Shown: positions 35,668 through 45,002, counted from the first letter of the stretch. The stretch: DNA of 64,000 bases from Pseudophaeobacter sp965641885 (GCA_965641885.1 OZ282574.1:2356001-2420000); one strand, 5' to 3'. Program-made: numbers and translations. The notes: a model not told the origin generated them from the sequence alone.

Positions 35668-36693
35668 ATGAAGACCTACCATATTGCAACCACAGCCCTG
35701 CTGGGCAGCACCTTTGCCGCCATGGCGGAGGGACAGCTGAACCTCTATAACTGGGGCAACTAAACCAGCCCCGAGATGATCGAGAAATTTACCGAGCAAA
35801 CGGGTATCGCGGTCACGATCACCGATTATGACAGCAACACCACCGCGCTGACCAAGGTTGAAGCCGGCGCGTCAGGCTTTGATCTGGTCGTGCCCTCGGC
35901 CAACTACATCCCGGTCTATGTCCGCAAGGGGTTGCTGGCAGAACTGGACCACGCAAAGATCCCCAACATCAGCAATATCGCCGCCGAATGGAAAGATGTC
36001 CCCTGGGATCCCGGCCGCGCCCATTCCGTGCCATGGCAATGGGGCTCTGTTGGTATCGCGGTAAACACCTCTGTCTATGACGGCGATCCAAACACATCTG
36101 AACTGTTCCTTGATCCACCAGAAGAACTGGTCGGCAAGATCAACATCGTCCCTGAAATGAATGACGTGCTGAACATGGCGATCTTTAATGCGGGTGGCGA
36201 TGCCTGTACCGAAGACCTGACCATCCTCAGGACGGTGCGCGACCGGTTGATGGCCGCCAAGCCCAAATGGCTGTCGATGGATTACGGCACCACAGATAAG
36301 CTGTCGTCGGGCGACTATGCAGCGTCGGTCAACTGGAATGGCTCAACCATGCGGGCACGGATCAACAACCCCGATGTGGTCTATGGCTACCCAAAGGAAG
36401 GCTATCCGCTGTTTATGGACTCGGTCGCCCTCTTGGCCGATGCCAAGAACGTGGAAGAGGCCTACCAGTTCATCAACTTCATCCTTGAGCCCGAAAACGC
36501 GGCGATGATCTCGGGCTTTGCGCGCTATGCCAATGGCGTCGCGGGGTCTGATAAATTCATGCCGGAAGATATGAAAACCGCACCCGAAATCGTGACTCCA
36601 AAAGAGTTCGCCGCAGCAGGTCAGTTTTTGCCCACATGCGACCAGTCAGCGGTTGATCTTTACACTGCCATCTGGACCGAACTACTGAAGTAA
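35668..36693 (+). pseudogene. potD: Polyamine-type binding protein (PotD-like) with internal TAA
   Basis: The gene begins at ATG 35668 with a signal peptide (MKTYHIATTALLGSTFAAMA) and LNLYNWGN, the usual mature N-terminus of PotD/PotF proteins. Codon 32 is TAA (35761-35763), where relatives have Tyr or a similar residue before TSPEMIEKFTEQTG. The frame then stays open to 36693 through the whole domain, including PYVRK-like and VNWNGSTMRARI regions. One base change (TAC or TAT to TAA) explains it. Re-initiation at ATG 35776 would give a protein without signal peptide and strand 1. Confidence 0.85.
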
Positions 36694-36705
36694 AACGACC
36701 ACAGC

Positions 36706-36726
36706 GGGGCTGCTGATGGCAGCCCC
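36706..36726. terminator. Hairpin between convergent potD and deacetylase genes
   Basis: GGGGCTGC (36706-36713) and GCAGCCCC (36719-36726) form an eight-pair GC-rich stem with a five-base loop, 12 bases after the potD stop. No good T run follows on either strand, so termination strength is uncertain. Confidence 0.5.
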
Positions 36727-36784
36727 GTCCCAGCAGCGCCATCCCACATGGGGCCCGAGCGACGTGGCGGCAAACGTGACAGTG

Positions 36785-37816
36785 CTACGCGTCCTTGAAC
36801 CCTTCGAGCACGTTGACCGTATTGATGCCGACAGCCTCGATGGCATATCCCCCCTCCATGCAAAAGACCGTCGGCAGCTTCATGCGCCCGATGCGGCGGC
36901 CTGCGTCGGTGAAATCATCGCTTTCCAGTTTGAAAAAGCTGATCGGGTCGTCCTTATAGGCATCCACACCCAGCGAGACGACCAAGGCCTCTGCCCCCCA
37001 GGCGGTGATCTTTGCAATGGCATCATCCAGCGCCTGTGACCAAAGACCATATCCGGTGCCCGCGGTCATGGGATAGTTGAGATTGAAGCCCTCACCTGTG
37101 CCCCTGCCGGTCTCGTCGGCGTATCCGAGATAATAGGGATAGGTTTCCTGTGGCGCGCCGTGAAGCGAGGCGAACATCACGTCGGCGCGATCATAAAACA
37201 ACGACTGCGTTCCGTTGCCGTGGTGGAAATCAATGTCCAGAACCGCAACCCGGCCCGCACCTGAGGTCCTGAACATATCTGCAACCACGGCAGCATTATT
37301 GATAAAGCAGTAGCCGCCGTATTGATCCGCCGTAGCATGGTGGCCAGGGGGGCGGCAGAGCGCAAACGCACTATTGGCGCCTGCTGCCACATGCCGTTGT
37401 GCAGTCTGCGCGCAAGACACAGATGCGAGCGCCGCCGCCCATGTCCCCTGGGTCATCGCGGTCTCTGACGCGTGGCAGTAATACCCGACCTTCCCGTCGA
37501 TGTTTTGCGGGATCCTGTCCATGTGCATACCGCGCGCCGGCACGTTGGCCGCGATGACTTCGCCTGCCATACCTTCGGCCTTCCATTCCTGCCATACCGT
37601 CTGCAGGAACGTCAGGTATCCGGGATCAAGCAGCGCGCGCACCGGCGCCATATCCACCGCATCCGGTGCGACAATGTCGACCAGTTTGCGCTCGCGCAGC
37701 CGGTTGAGCACATATTCGACACGCGAAGGCCGCTCAAACGGCGTGACAAACTGCCCACCGGAAAGTTCTGCCTGAGGGAAATGAAGACGGTGGTCTTCGC
37801 TGTAGATAACCTGCAT
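36785..37816 (-). CDS. Acetylpolyamine amidohydrolase (class II HDAC family)
   Basis: Zinc deacetylase of 343 residues, the length of Mycoplana acetylpolyamine amidohydrolase. Catalytic features are the His pair in CRPPGHHA (His159, His160), zinc ligands Asp196 and His198 in DIDFHHGNGTQ, the third ligand region SLGVDAYKDDP, and the Tyr of EGGYAIE. The PFERPSRVEYV loop near the start fits the polyamine-type subfamily. Its convergent neighbour is a polyamine-type ABC importer, supporting acetylated polyamines as substrate. The enzyme is intact while two genes of that importer are broken. Confidence 0.9.
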   Translation of the reverse strand: MQVIYSEDHRLHFPQAELSGGQFVTPFERPSRVEYVLNRLRERKLVDIVAPDAVDMAPVRALLDPGYLTFLQTVWQEWKAEGMAGEVIAANVPARGMHMDRIPQNIDGKVGYYCHASETAMTQGTWAAALASVSCAQTAQRHVAAGANSAFALCRPPGHHATADQYGGYCFINNAAVVADMFRTSGAGRVAVLDIDFHHGNGTQSLFYDRADVMFASLHGAPQETYPYYLGYADETGRGTGEGFNLNYPMTAGTGYGLWSQALDDAIAKITAWGAEALVVSLGVDAYKDDPISFFKLESDDFTDAGRRIGRMKLPTVFCMEGGYAIEAVGINTVNVLEGFKDA

Positions 37817-38045
37817 ATTTCGGACCCGACTATGATTTCATGACGCGCAACGGCCTCTCTAAAGTGCCTGCTTATCCCCAAATACGCCAACATTTTCAAC
37901 CTTTTGGCTGCATATTTCACCTGATAAAGCATGAGAGCTCAATGAAACCGCCAAATAGAAACTTACGTCAAAAAAAATCACTAAAGGCTCAGTTCGCGGC
38001 TCGCACTATGCTGCATCATAGCGTCAACACAAAGAGGTGTGAGAT

Positions 38046-39050
38046 TCAGTTTCCGAATTCTATGACGGGTGTGAATTCTAGAAAACGCCCCTCCTCCTGC
38101 CGATTTTTTTCGTTTGCCTCTAAGATGAACAAAGCAGCGGTTTTTCCAATCTCTCGTCGTGGCGTCCGTGAGGTTATGATCTTGGTCGGCAGGCTTTCAA
38201 TGAAGTCGAGCCCGTTGAAACCCGCCAAGGTCAGTTTTTCCGGCACAGCGATACCTGCGGCGAGACAATGAAACGCGCCTCCGGCAGCGAGATCGTCATT
38301 TGAATAGTAGATGCAGTCCAGTTCAGGCCAGTCCGCTAGAACCTCAGACGTGAGCTCGCGCCCCGCTTTCACTGTTGATCGCCCCTCGCCTATCCGGGTT
38401 GTCACCATATTCAGGCCCAGATGCAAAAGTGCTTCGGTGAAGCCAGCTAGCCGTTTTTTGGCGCGCGTGTCAGTGTCCAGGCCACAGCCTACATAGGCAA
38501 AGCGGGTGCGCCCCCTTTTCACCAGTGCCTCGGCCATCGCCTTTCCGGCAGCATGATGGGAGACCCCCACACAGCCATCGACGGGCGCGCCGTCCACATC
38601 CATAATCTGAACCACCGGGATATCAGCCTCTTTCAGCAGTCGTTTGGCGTCACCTGACTGATCAAGACCGGTGACAATCAAACCGGCCGGGTTCCACGAC
38701 AAAATATTGCGGATGACGTCATATTCTTTCTCGGGATCATAATCTGTGACCCCAAAGACAGGCTGCATTGCGCTCCCATCAATGCCATCAGCGATGCCCG
38801 AGAGAACTTCGGCAAAGACGATGTTCGCCACGCTGGGCACCACCACACCAATCAGGTCTGAGCGTTGCCCTGACAGCGACGAGGCGAGATGGTTGCCGAC
38901 ATAGCCGACCTCCCTGGCGGCCTGCCGCACCTTTTCGATACTTTTTTGTGACACATCTCCAGTACCGCGCAGGGCGCGCGATGCGGTCATCTTGCTCACC
39001 CCCGCCGCCGCGGCGACGTCGACTAGCGTGGCTCGAACCTTGCCGTCCAA
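38046..39050 (-). CDS. LacI family regulator of the threonate operon
   Basis: 334 residues. The N-terminal helix-turn-helix TLVDVAAAAGVSKMTASRALRG and hinge VGYVGNHLASSLSG are classical LacI/GntR. The sugar-binding core follows, with IGVVVPSVANIVFAEVLSG and DDLAAGGAFHCLA. The apparent start is TTG 39050 with GGATGGGG upstream. It is divergent from ltnD and so probably represses the ltnD-otnKCI operon in response to a threonate or related acid-sugar ligand. Confidence 0.9.
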   Translation of the reverse strand: MDGKVRATLVDVAAAAGVSKMTASRALRGTGDVSQKSIEKVRQAAREVGYVGNHLASSLSGQRSDLIGVVVPSVANIVFAEVLSGIADGIDGSAMQPVFGVTDYDPEKEYDVIRNILSWNPAGLIVTGLDQSGDAKRLLKEADIPVVQIMDVDGAPVDGCVGVSHHAAGKAMAEALVKRGRTRFAYVGCGLDTDTRAKKRLAGFTEALLHLGLNMVTTRIGEGRSTVKAGRELTSEVLADWPELDCIYYSNDDLAAGGAFHCLAAGIAVPEKLTLAGFNGLDFIESLPTKIITSRTPRREIGKTAALFILEANEKNRQEEGRFLEFTPVIEFGN

Positions 39051-39141
39051 AAGACCCCATCCTTCAGTGCATATAACCCCGGTCTTGCCTATCGCCGCGC
39101 CGCACCCGGGGCAATTGATATCTCTGGGCCGCTACGCGTGG

Positions 39142-39174
39142 TTGACATTTGGTACCGATACCGGCACCGATACG
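39142..39174 (+). promoter_or_regulatory. Promoter with overlapping LacI-type operator for ltnD
   Basis: TTGACA (39142-39147) is a consensus -35 box. Just after it lies GGTACCGATACC (39151-39162), with inverted GGTA/TACC arms, and a near copy GGCACCGATACG (39163-39174), 12 bases on. The pair sits where a LacI repressor would block RNA polymerase, 32 bases before the ltnD start. A convincing -10 box was not found, so the start point is uncertain. Confidence 0.55.
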
Positions 39175-39205
39175 TTTGATCAAGTAGCAAGTTGAGGAGG
39201 CTGCT

Positions 39206-40108
39206 ATGCCTGATACGTTCACAACCGCCGTCATCGGTCTTGGCTCCATGGGATACGGGATTGCCCAGTCTTGCCTGCGGGCGGGTCATGTCACGCATGG
39301 CTTTGATGTGCTCCCCTCTCAGATCGAACGATTTCAGTCTGAAGGCGGCAGCACAGGAGACATCACAGATGTTGCAGCTGCCCTGGATGCTGCCGTCATT
39401 GTTGTCCTCAACGCCGCGCAGACCGAAGACGTCCTGTTTGGTGAAAATGGCCTGGTTGCGAGGCTGCGTAAGGGGGCTGTTGTCATGGCCTGCGCCACCG
39501 TCCCGCCGGATTTTGCCCGCGACATGGAAACGCGCTGCAACGCCGTGGGGGTACACTATCTCGACGCCCCCATTTCTGGCGGATCGGCAAAGGCGGCCAG
39601 TGGCCAGCTTTCAGTCATGTCCGCAGGCTCTGCTGCTGCCTTTGCGGCAGCGCGTCCGGTGCTGAATGCCACCGCCGAAACCGTATTTGAGCTGGGAAAT
39701 ACGGCCGGGGCGGGCTCGGCCATGAAGGCCGTCAATCAATTGCTGGCTGGGGTTCACATTGCAACAATGGCCGAGGCCCTGACCTTTGGGATGACGCAGG
39801 GCGTTTCACCCGAAAAATTCGTCGAGGTCATCAGCCAATGCGCGGGCAGCAGCTGGATGCTGGAAAACCGCGCCCCTCACATCGTAGCCGGAGACTATAC
39901 GCCGCACAGCCAGGTCAACATCTGGCCAAAGGATCTAGGAATCGTGCTGGACATCGCAAAGTCGGCGAATTTCAGCGCCCCGATCACAGCGGCGGCTCTC
40001 CAGCAGTACCTTGCCGCAGCAGGCATGGGCCTGGGTCGCGAGGATGACGCGGCGGTAGCCAAGGTCTATGCCCGCAACGTGGGTCTTACCTTGCCGGGAG
40101 ACGCGTGA
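39206..40108 (+). CDS. ltnD: L-threonate dehydrogenase (beta-hydroxyacid dehydrogenase family)
   Basis: 300 residues of the 3-hydroxyisobutyrate dehydrogenase-like family. The NAD loop is VIGLGSMGYGIAQSCLRAG (about 9-27), the substrate loop is DAPISGGSAKAASGQL, and the catalytic Lys is in GSAMKAVNQLL. In the LtnD/OtnKCI pathway it oxidises L-threonate to 2-oxo-tetronate. The following three genes complete the pathway, which makes the assignment firm for this family. A strong GAGGAGG ribosome site precedes ATG 39206. The stop overlaps otnK (ATGA). Confidence 0.9.
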   Translation: MPDTFTTAVIGLGSMGYGIAQSCLRAGHVTHGFDVLPSQIERFQSEGGSTGDITDVAAALDAAVIVVLNAAQTEDVLFGENGLVARLRKGAVVMACATVPPDFARDMETRCNAVGVHYLDAPISGGSAKAASGQLSVMSAGSAAAFAAARPVLNATAETVFELGNTAGAGSAMKAVNQLLAGVHIATMAEALTFGMTQGVSPEKFVEVISQCAGSSWMLENRAPHIVAGDYTPHSQVNIWPKDLGIVLDIAKSANFSAPITAAALQQYLAAAGMGLGREDDAAVAKVYARNVGLTLPGDA

Positions 40109-41346
40109 TGCTGCTGGGATGTATCGGCGATGATTTCACGGGGTCGAGCGACCTTGCCAACACTCTGGCCAAGGGCGGCATGCGGACGGTGCAATACACC
40201 GGCGTGCCCGACGCCCCTGCTGGCGATGACATTCAGGCCGGGGTGGTCGCCCTGAAATCCCGCTCTATTGATCCCGCCGATGCGGTGCAACAGTCGCTCG
40301 CCGCGCTGGACTGGCTGAAACGCCAGGGCTGCCAGCAGTTCTTCTTCAAATATTGCTCAACCTTCGATTCCACTCCGCAAGGCAACATCGGGCCGGTCGC
40401 GGATGCATTGGCCGACGCGCTGGATGCCCACAAAGTCATCGTCTGCCCGGCCTTTCCGGGAACTGGTCGCTCCATCTTTCAGGGGCATCTCTTTGTGAAA
40501 GATCAGCTGCTGAATGAATCGGGCATGCAGAACCATCCGCTGACACCGATGCTTGATGCGGACATACGGCGCTGGCTGGCAGAGCAGACAAAGTATTCCG
40601 TCGGGCATGTGCCTGTGGAACAGGTGTTCGCAGGCTCGCAACAGATCGCGCAGGGGCTGGAAACCCAGCATCGCGCGGGCCACCGCCACATCGTCGTGGA
40701 TGCGATCCGTGACGCAGACCTGATCGAGATTGGAAGAGCCGCCAAGGGATTGCCGCTGGTCACAGGTGGCTCCGGGGTGGCTCTTGGCCTGCCCGGCAAT
40801 TTTGGCTGCACGCCCTCGCAGGTGCCCTGGGTTGGACAAGCCGGAAAATCCATCGCCTTATCTGGGTCCTGTTCGGCCACAACCCGGGCGCAGGTTGCCC
40901 GACACGCAGCGCACCACCCTGCGCGCGAGATTGTCGCGGCTGATGTCATCGAAGGCCGCCTTGCACCGCGTGACATCGCCGATTGGCTGCTTGCAACGCA
41001 GGGGATCCCCCTGGCCTATAGCTCTGCCGACCCCACAGATGTCGCGACGGTGCAAAAACTCTATGGCAGTGCGGCTTCGTCTCACGCGCTAGAAGGATTT
41101 TTTGCCCAGGTCGCGCGTCTCTGTGTTGCCGCAGGTGCCACACGTATCATCACAGCCGGTGGCGAAACCTCAGGCGCTGTCGTTGAGGCGCTGGCTTTGG
41201 GAAGCCTTGAGATCGGGCCCGAAATTGATCCCGGCATTCCCGCCCTCAGAGCCCGCCCTGATCTGGTCCTTGCTTTGAAATCAGGAAACTTTGGCGCAGA
41301 AGATTTCTTTGAAAAGGCCGAAAAACTGCTGGCAGGTGACGCATGA
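40105..41346 (+). CDS. otnK: 3-oxo-tetronate kinase (DUF1537 family)
   Basis: 413 residues of the four-carbon acid sugar kinase family (formerly DUF1537). The N-terminal domain starts LGCIGDDFTGSSDLANTLAKGGM, with FFKYCSTFDSTPQGNIGP as the sugar-acid binding region. The C-terminal nucleotide-binding domain has ITAGGETSGAVVEAL. It phosphorylates 3-oxo-tetronate at O4 in threonate catabolism. It overlaps its neighbours on both sides by ATGA, so the four genes are translated together. Confidence 0.93.
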   Translation: MMLLGCIGDDFTGSSDLANTLAKGGMRTVQYTGVPDAPAGDDIQAGVVALKSRSIDPADAVQQSLAALDWLKRQGCQQFFFKYCSTFDSTPQGNIGPVADALADALDAHKVIVCPAFPGTGRSIFQGHLFVKDQLLNESGMQNHPLTPMLDADIRRWLAEQTKYSVGHVPVEQVFAGSQQIAQGLETQHRAGHRHIVVDAIRDADLIEIGRAAKGLPLVTGGSGVALGLPGNFGCTPSQVPWVGQAGKSIALSGSCSATTRAQVARHAAHHPAREIVAADVIEGRLAPRDIADWLLATQGIPLAYSSADPTDVATVQKLYGSAASSHALEGFFAQVARLCVAAGATRIITAGGETSGAVVEALALGSLEIGPEIDPGIPALRARPDLVLALKSGNFGAEDFFEKAEKLLAGDA

Positions 41347-41990
41347 CTGAAGCCCATCTGCGAGAGCAAATTTGCGTTCTGGCCAAGTCTCTCTTTGACC
41401 GTGGCCTGACCCATGGCAGCACTGGCAACATCTCTGCCCGGACCGAGGATGGCGGCCTGCTGGTGTCTCCAACAGGCACCAGTTTTGGGCGCCTTGATCC
41501 CGGCCGCCTCAGCCGCTTTGATGCCAAAGGCATGCTTGTCTCTGGCGACAAGCCGACAAAGGAGATGCCGCTGCATTCGGCCTTCTACGACACCCGCAGC
41601 ACCGCGGGAGCGGTCGTTCACCTGCATTCCTGCCACTCGGTCGCCTTGTCGATGATGCCGGATGCGGACGCGGATAATTTTCTGCCCCCCCTCACCCCTT
41701 ATGCGATCATGAAACTCGGCAAGGTGAAACTGCTCCCTTTCTTCCTGCCCGGCGACCCAAAAATGGGCGACGCGGTGCGCGGTTTGGCCGGAAAACGCAG
41801 CGCCATCATGCTGGCGAACCACGGCCCCGTCGTGGCAGGCAAGGACGTCGAGGCCGCCTGCAATGCCATTGAGGAGCTGGAAGAGACTGCGCGCCTTGCT
41901 CTGCTGTTGCGCGGGAGTGAGGCGAATATCCTGAGCGAAGAGCAGGTCAGAACAATCGTGACAAACTTCAATGTCGAGTGGGAGGCATGA
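41343..41990 (+). CDS. otnC: 3-oxo-tetronate 4-phosphate decarboxylase (class II aldolase fold)
   Basis: 215 residues of the class II aldolase/adducin family. The zinc-binding His pair is in VVHLHSCHSVALS and a further His in MLANHGPVVAGKD. GSTGNISAR near the start is the phosphate loop. OtnC removes CO2 from 3-oxo-tetronate 4-phosphate to give dihydroxyacetone phosphate. It lies between otnK and otnI, with four-base overlaps. Confidence 0.92.
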   Translation: MTEAHLREQICVLAKSLFDRGLTHGSTGNISARTEDGGLLVSPTGTSFGRLDPGRLSRFDAKGMLVSGDKPTKEMPLHSAFYDTRSTAGAVVHLHSCHSVALSMMPDADADNFLPPLTPYAIMKLGKVKLLPFFLPGDPKMGDAVRGLAGKRSAIMLANHGPVVAGKDVEAACNAIEELEETARLALLLRGSEANILSEEQVRTIVTNFNVEWEA

Positions 41991-42751
41991 CCCGCTTTTC
42001 CGCCAACCTTGGGTTCCTGTGGACAGATCGCGCCTTACCCGATGCGATCCGCGCCGCCAAGACTGCCGGCTTTGATGCCGTGGAATGTCATTGGCCCTAC
42101 GACGTGCCGCCGGGCGCGGTAAAAGCAGCCCTGAAAGAGACGCAGCTGCGGATGCTCGGCCTCAACACGCGGCGCGGCGATGTCGCGGCCGGAGACAACG
42201 GGTTGGCGGCAATCCCCGGACGACAAGCCGAAGCCCGGGCGATGATCGAGCTGGCCATCGACTATGCCGTCGAGATCGACGCCGACAATATCCATGTGAT
42301 GGCGGGATACGCCGAAGGCACAGAGGCCCGCCGTACCTTCATCGACACGCTGATCTGGGCCTGCGACAAAGCTGCGCGTCACGGGCTGACGATCCTGATC
42401 GAACCTCTGAACGCATATGACGCGCCTGGCTATTTTCTGCAAACAACGCAGCAGGCCGCAAAAATCATCAAAGACGTCGGCGCCAAAAACCTAAAACTGA
42501 TGTTCGACTGTTACCACGTCGGCAGAACCGAGGGCGATGTGATCGCGCAGCTGAAACAGCGGCTGTCAATCACCGGCCACATCCAGTTCGCATCCGTTCC
42601 TGACCGGGGGACACCGGATCACGGCGACGTGGACTATCGGGCCGTGTTTTCATTGCTTGACGATATGGGCTGGGACAGCCCTTTGGGGGCGGAATACAAA
42701 CCCCAAAGCGCAACAGAGGCCTCCCTGGCCTGGATGTCTGTATTGCGTTGA
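41987..42751 (+). CDS. otnI: 2-oxo-tetronate isomerase (hydroxypyruvate isomerase family)
   Basis: 254 residues of the AP endonuclease 2/xylose isomerase-like TIM barrel, Hyi/OtnI branch. Key stretches are SANLGFLWTDRALPDAI, a metal site in TILIEPLNAYDAPGYFL (Glu) and MFDCYHVGRTEGD (Asp, His), and GAEYKPQ near the end. OtnI converts 2-oxo-tetronate to 3-oxo-tetronate, linking LtnD to OtnK. ATG 41987 overlaps the otnC stop. The GTG at 41978 is less likely because GGGAGG precedes the ATG. Confidence 0.92.
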   Translation: MTRFSANLGFLWTDRALPDAIRAAKTAGFDAVECHWPYDVPPGAVKAALKETQLRMLGLNTRRGDVAAGDNGLAAIPGRQAEARAMIELAIDYAVEIDADNIHVMAGYAEGTEARRTFIDTLIWACDKAARHGLTILIEPLNAYDAPGYFLQTTQQAAKIIKDVGAKNLKLMFDCYHVGRTEGDVIAQLKQRLSITGHIQFASVPDRGTPDHGDVDYRAVFSLLDDMGWDSPLGAEYKPQSATEASLAWMSVLR

Positions 42752-42793
42752 TCTATTGCAAAACGCGGTGTTGTGAGATCTGCTGCGGCAATA

Positions 42794-43132
42794 CTAATCC
42801 GGTGGCGCTGCTGCCGTGAACTCAATGGACGAAAACCATGCCGCAAGATCCTTGATCTCCGGGTCGGACAGGTTTTTGGCCAAGAGGGTCATGCGACGAT
42901 CTTCCCGCGCCCCGGAGCGATAGTCTTTCAGGCTTTTTTCCAGATAGAGAGCAGGCTGCCCTGCCAAATTTGGCACCTCCGGATCGCCGCCTGCAATACC
43001 AATCTTCCCGTGGCATACAGAGCATTTTCGCGCCAGCTTTCTCCCGTTTTCAGGGTCGGCTGCCGCGCCAGCGGTAGCTGTCAGACAAAAGATGGCCATC
43101 ACGGCGCAGCCCGTAGTAATCAAGGTCTTCAT
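42794..43132 (-). CDS. Periplasmic class I cytochrome c (c553 type)
   Basis: 112 residues with a signal peptide (about 1-24, cleavage near AGAAADP). Haem is bound by CSVCH (about 37-41), and Met of RRMTLLA is the likely distal ligand. Length and the pattern KLARKC-VCHGKIGIAGGDPEVPNLAGQ fit the c553/c4 half-domain family. It follows the PQQ-type dehydrogenase gene on the same strand by 70 bases, so it is probably that enzyme's electron acceptor. Confidence 0.9.
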   Translation of the reverse strand: MKTLITTGCAVMAIFCLTATAGAAADPENGRKLARKCSVCHGKIGIAGGDPEVPNLAGQPALYLEKSLKDYRSGAREDRRMTLLAKNLSDPEIKDLAAWFSSIEFTAAAPPD

Positions 43133-43201
43133 TGTCAGTCCTTTAGGAACGCCCTGCTAAGAGCGCCCGGCCGAAATATTCGGCCAGGCAAAGTATTAGA
43201 C

Positions 43202-44443
43202 CTACTGGGAGTATGAAATCCGGTAGATTGCATTGGCAAAATCATCTGACACCAGGAGTGAGCCATCCTTTAGCTGTGTGACGTCCACAGGGCGGCCATT
43301 ATATTCGCCGTTTTCATCCATCCATCCTTCTGCGAAGGGTTCGGTCGTCGCGTTGCCCTCGCCGTCGATGAATGTAACCATCACCCGTGCGCCAACCGCA
43401 TCCGTCCTGTTCCAGGACCCGTGCTGTGCCGAGAAGATGGCATTCTTGTACTTTTTCGGGAACATCTTGCCGCTGTAAAATGTCATGCCCAGATCCGCAG
43501 CATGGGCTGTCGTCTCTACCGCTGGCATGACAATTCCGTCGGGCACCTCCTGGCCTGCATACTCGCTGGTGCGGATTGATCCGCCGCCATACCAGGGATG
43601 ACCAAAGTGCTGGCCCATCTCGGTTTGGCGATTGATTTCACCGGGCGGGATGTCGTCGCCCATGCCATCGACCTGATTGTCGGTCCACCAGAGCTCACCT
43701 GTCTCGGGGTGGAAGTCATGGCCCACCGAGTTGCGCACGCCGTAGGTGTAAACCTCGCGGCCCGTGCCATCGCGGTTCATGCGAATTATCCCGCCGATGC
43801 CGGTCTCGGTGTAGAGGTCCAGCTTTTCAGGCGGCGCGACATTAAAGGGCTGGCCCAACGAGATATAAAGTTTGTTGTCAGGCCCGACCTTAATAACCCG
43901 TGCTGTGTGATTGTAGCTTTCTTCCTCAACCGGAATCAGGGTGCCTTGTGGCACGATCGGAACCGCGACGACATCGGGGCTTTCGTGGAAGAACTCAGCC
44001 GCGGGGTACATCATCACCCGGTTGCGTTCGGCAATAAAAAGAAACCCGTCCTTGGAAAAGGCCACGCCATTGGGAACGTCCAGCTCAAGAGACGGGGCAA
44101 AATCCTTCACCTCATCAGCCACGCGATCCCGGTCACGGTCCATGACCGCCCAAACCTTGTTCTTTTTGGTGCCGACAAACAGGACCGTCCCCTGCGGTGC
44201 CATTGCCATGTGCCGGGCGTCAGGAACCAGCGCATAGAGTTCAATCTTGAACCCGGCAGGCAGACTGATGTCTTCCAGCACGCTTCGGATCGAGCTTGCT
44301 GACGCACTGTTCTGATCAACATAGGTATGATCAGTTGTTCCCGTAATCTTAAACGCGCCGAGCTTTTCGAGATTCGTTTGTGCAAAAACTGGAGCACCAA
44401 TCAATATGCATGCAGCCGCGCTACCTAAGAATTTCTTCATCAT
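43202..44443 (-). CDS. PQQ-dependent sugar dehydrogenase-like (sorbosone dehydrogenase family)
   Basis: 413 residues. A signal peptide ends near VFAQT (about 22), then a six-bladed propeller of the soluble glucose/L-sorbosone dehydrogenase family follows. Conserved stretches include AERNRVMMY, the active-site region GVRNSVGHDFHPETGELWWTDN, and AQHGSWNRTD near the C-terminus. The gene is first in a two-gene unit with cytochrome c. GGGAGGAA precedes the start. The sugar or polyol oxidised is not readable; no PQQ synthesis genes are in the window. Confidence 0.88.
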   Translation of the reverse strand: MMKKFLGSAAACILIGAPVFAQTNLEKLGAFKITGTTDHTYVDQNSASASSIRSVLEDISLPAGFKIELYALVPDARHMAMAPQGTVLFVGTKKNKVWAVMDRDRDRVADEVKDFAPSLELDVPNGVAFSKDGFLFIAERNRVMMYPAAEFFHESPDVVAVPIVPQGTLIPVEEESYNHTARVIKVGPDNKLYISLGQPFNVAPPEKLDLYTETGIGGIIRMNRDGTGREVYTYGVRNSVGHDFHPETGELWWTDNQVDGMGDDIPPGEINRQTEMGQHFGHPWYGGGSIRTSEYAGQEVPDGIVMPAVETTAHAADLGMTFYSGKMFPKKYKNAIFSAQHGSWNRTDAVGARVMVTFIDGEGNATTEPFAEGWMDENGEYNGRPVDVTQLKDGSLLVSDDFANAIYRISYSQ

Positions 44444-45002
44444 TTCCTCCCAGAAAAATGGATCCCGCTAGAAGCGCGAACTTTCAAACGCATTCTATTT
44501 TGGGTACGCCAGAACACGAAAGTGCCTTCGTCGCGCTGCGCACGGCAAAACGTTAACTTACGAAAAAAGCAACACAACCTATACTAAAGTAGTATAAGGC
44601 CCGCCGGAAATAGCCACTATCATTCGCCCGCTATCCGGGGTTTTGGCCCCCTTATATCGCCCGTCCGCAGGGGATGCCTGCAGGTCGTCCTGTCCGCCAT
44701 AGCGCGCGCAGCACCGGTGATCTTCTGGCTATATGGGCTGACCCTTGCGCAACCTCCTACCACCGATACCATCTCAGCGCCTGCCGTCTTCCCGCACCCG
44801 ACTGTTTAACGGCACGTTGCCGGTCGCTGGTTGCCACAGGCAGCCATGGCAGGATAATCTCAAAGGGAGTTGAATCGCTTTCCCCTCAGGACCTTTCCCC
44901 TCAGGACAAGGAGACCGGTTCGTCGCGTGCACGATCTGTTACGAGTGAACTGAGTTGGTGAGGCACTAAACGCCCCTGCCTGCTCTGGAAGAGGAAATAG
45001 TG
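44444..45002. other. Intergenic stretch with a short tandem duplication
   Basis: About 560 bases between divergent genes. A 95-codon frame (44674-44961) shows no family features. TTTCCCCTCAGGAC occurs twice (44879-44892 and 44894-44907), 15 bases apart, about 95 bases before the next gene. Promoters for both flanking genes must lie here, but none is clear enough to mark. Confidence 0.55.

Noticed and set aside
44674..44961. 95-codon frame in the gap before the binding-protein gene
   Set aside because: There is no ribosome site, composition is odd, and no family features were seen.
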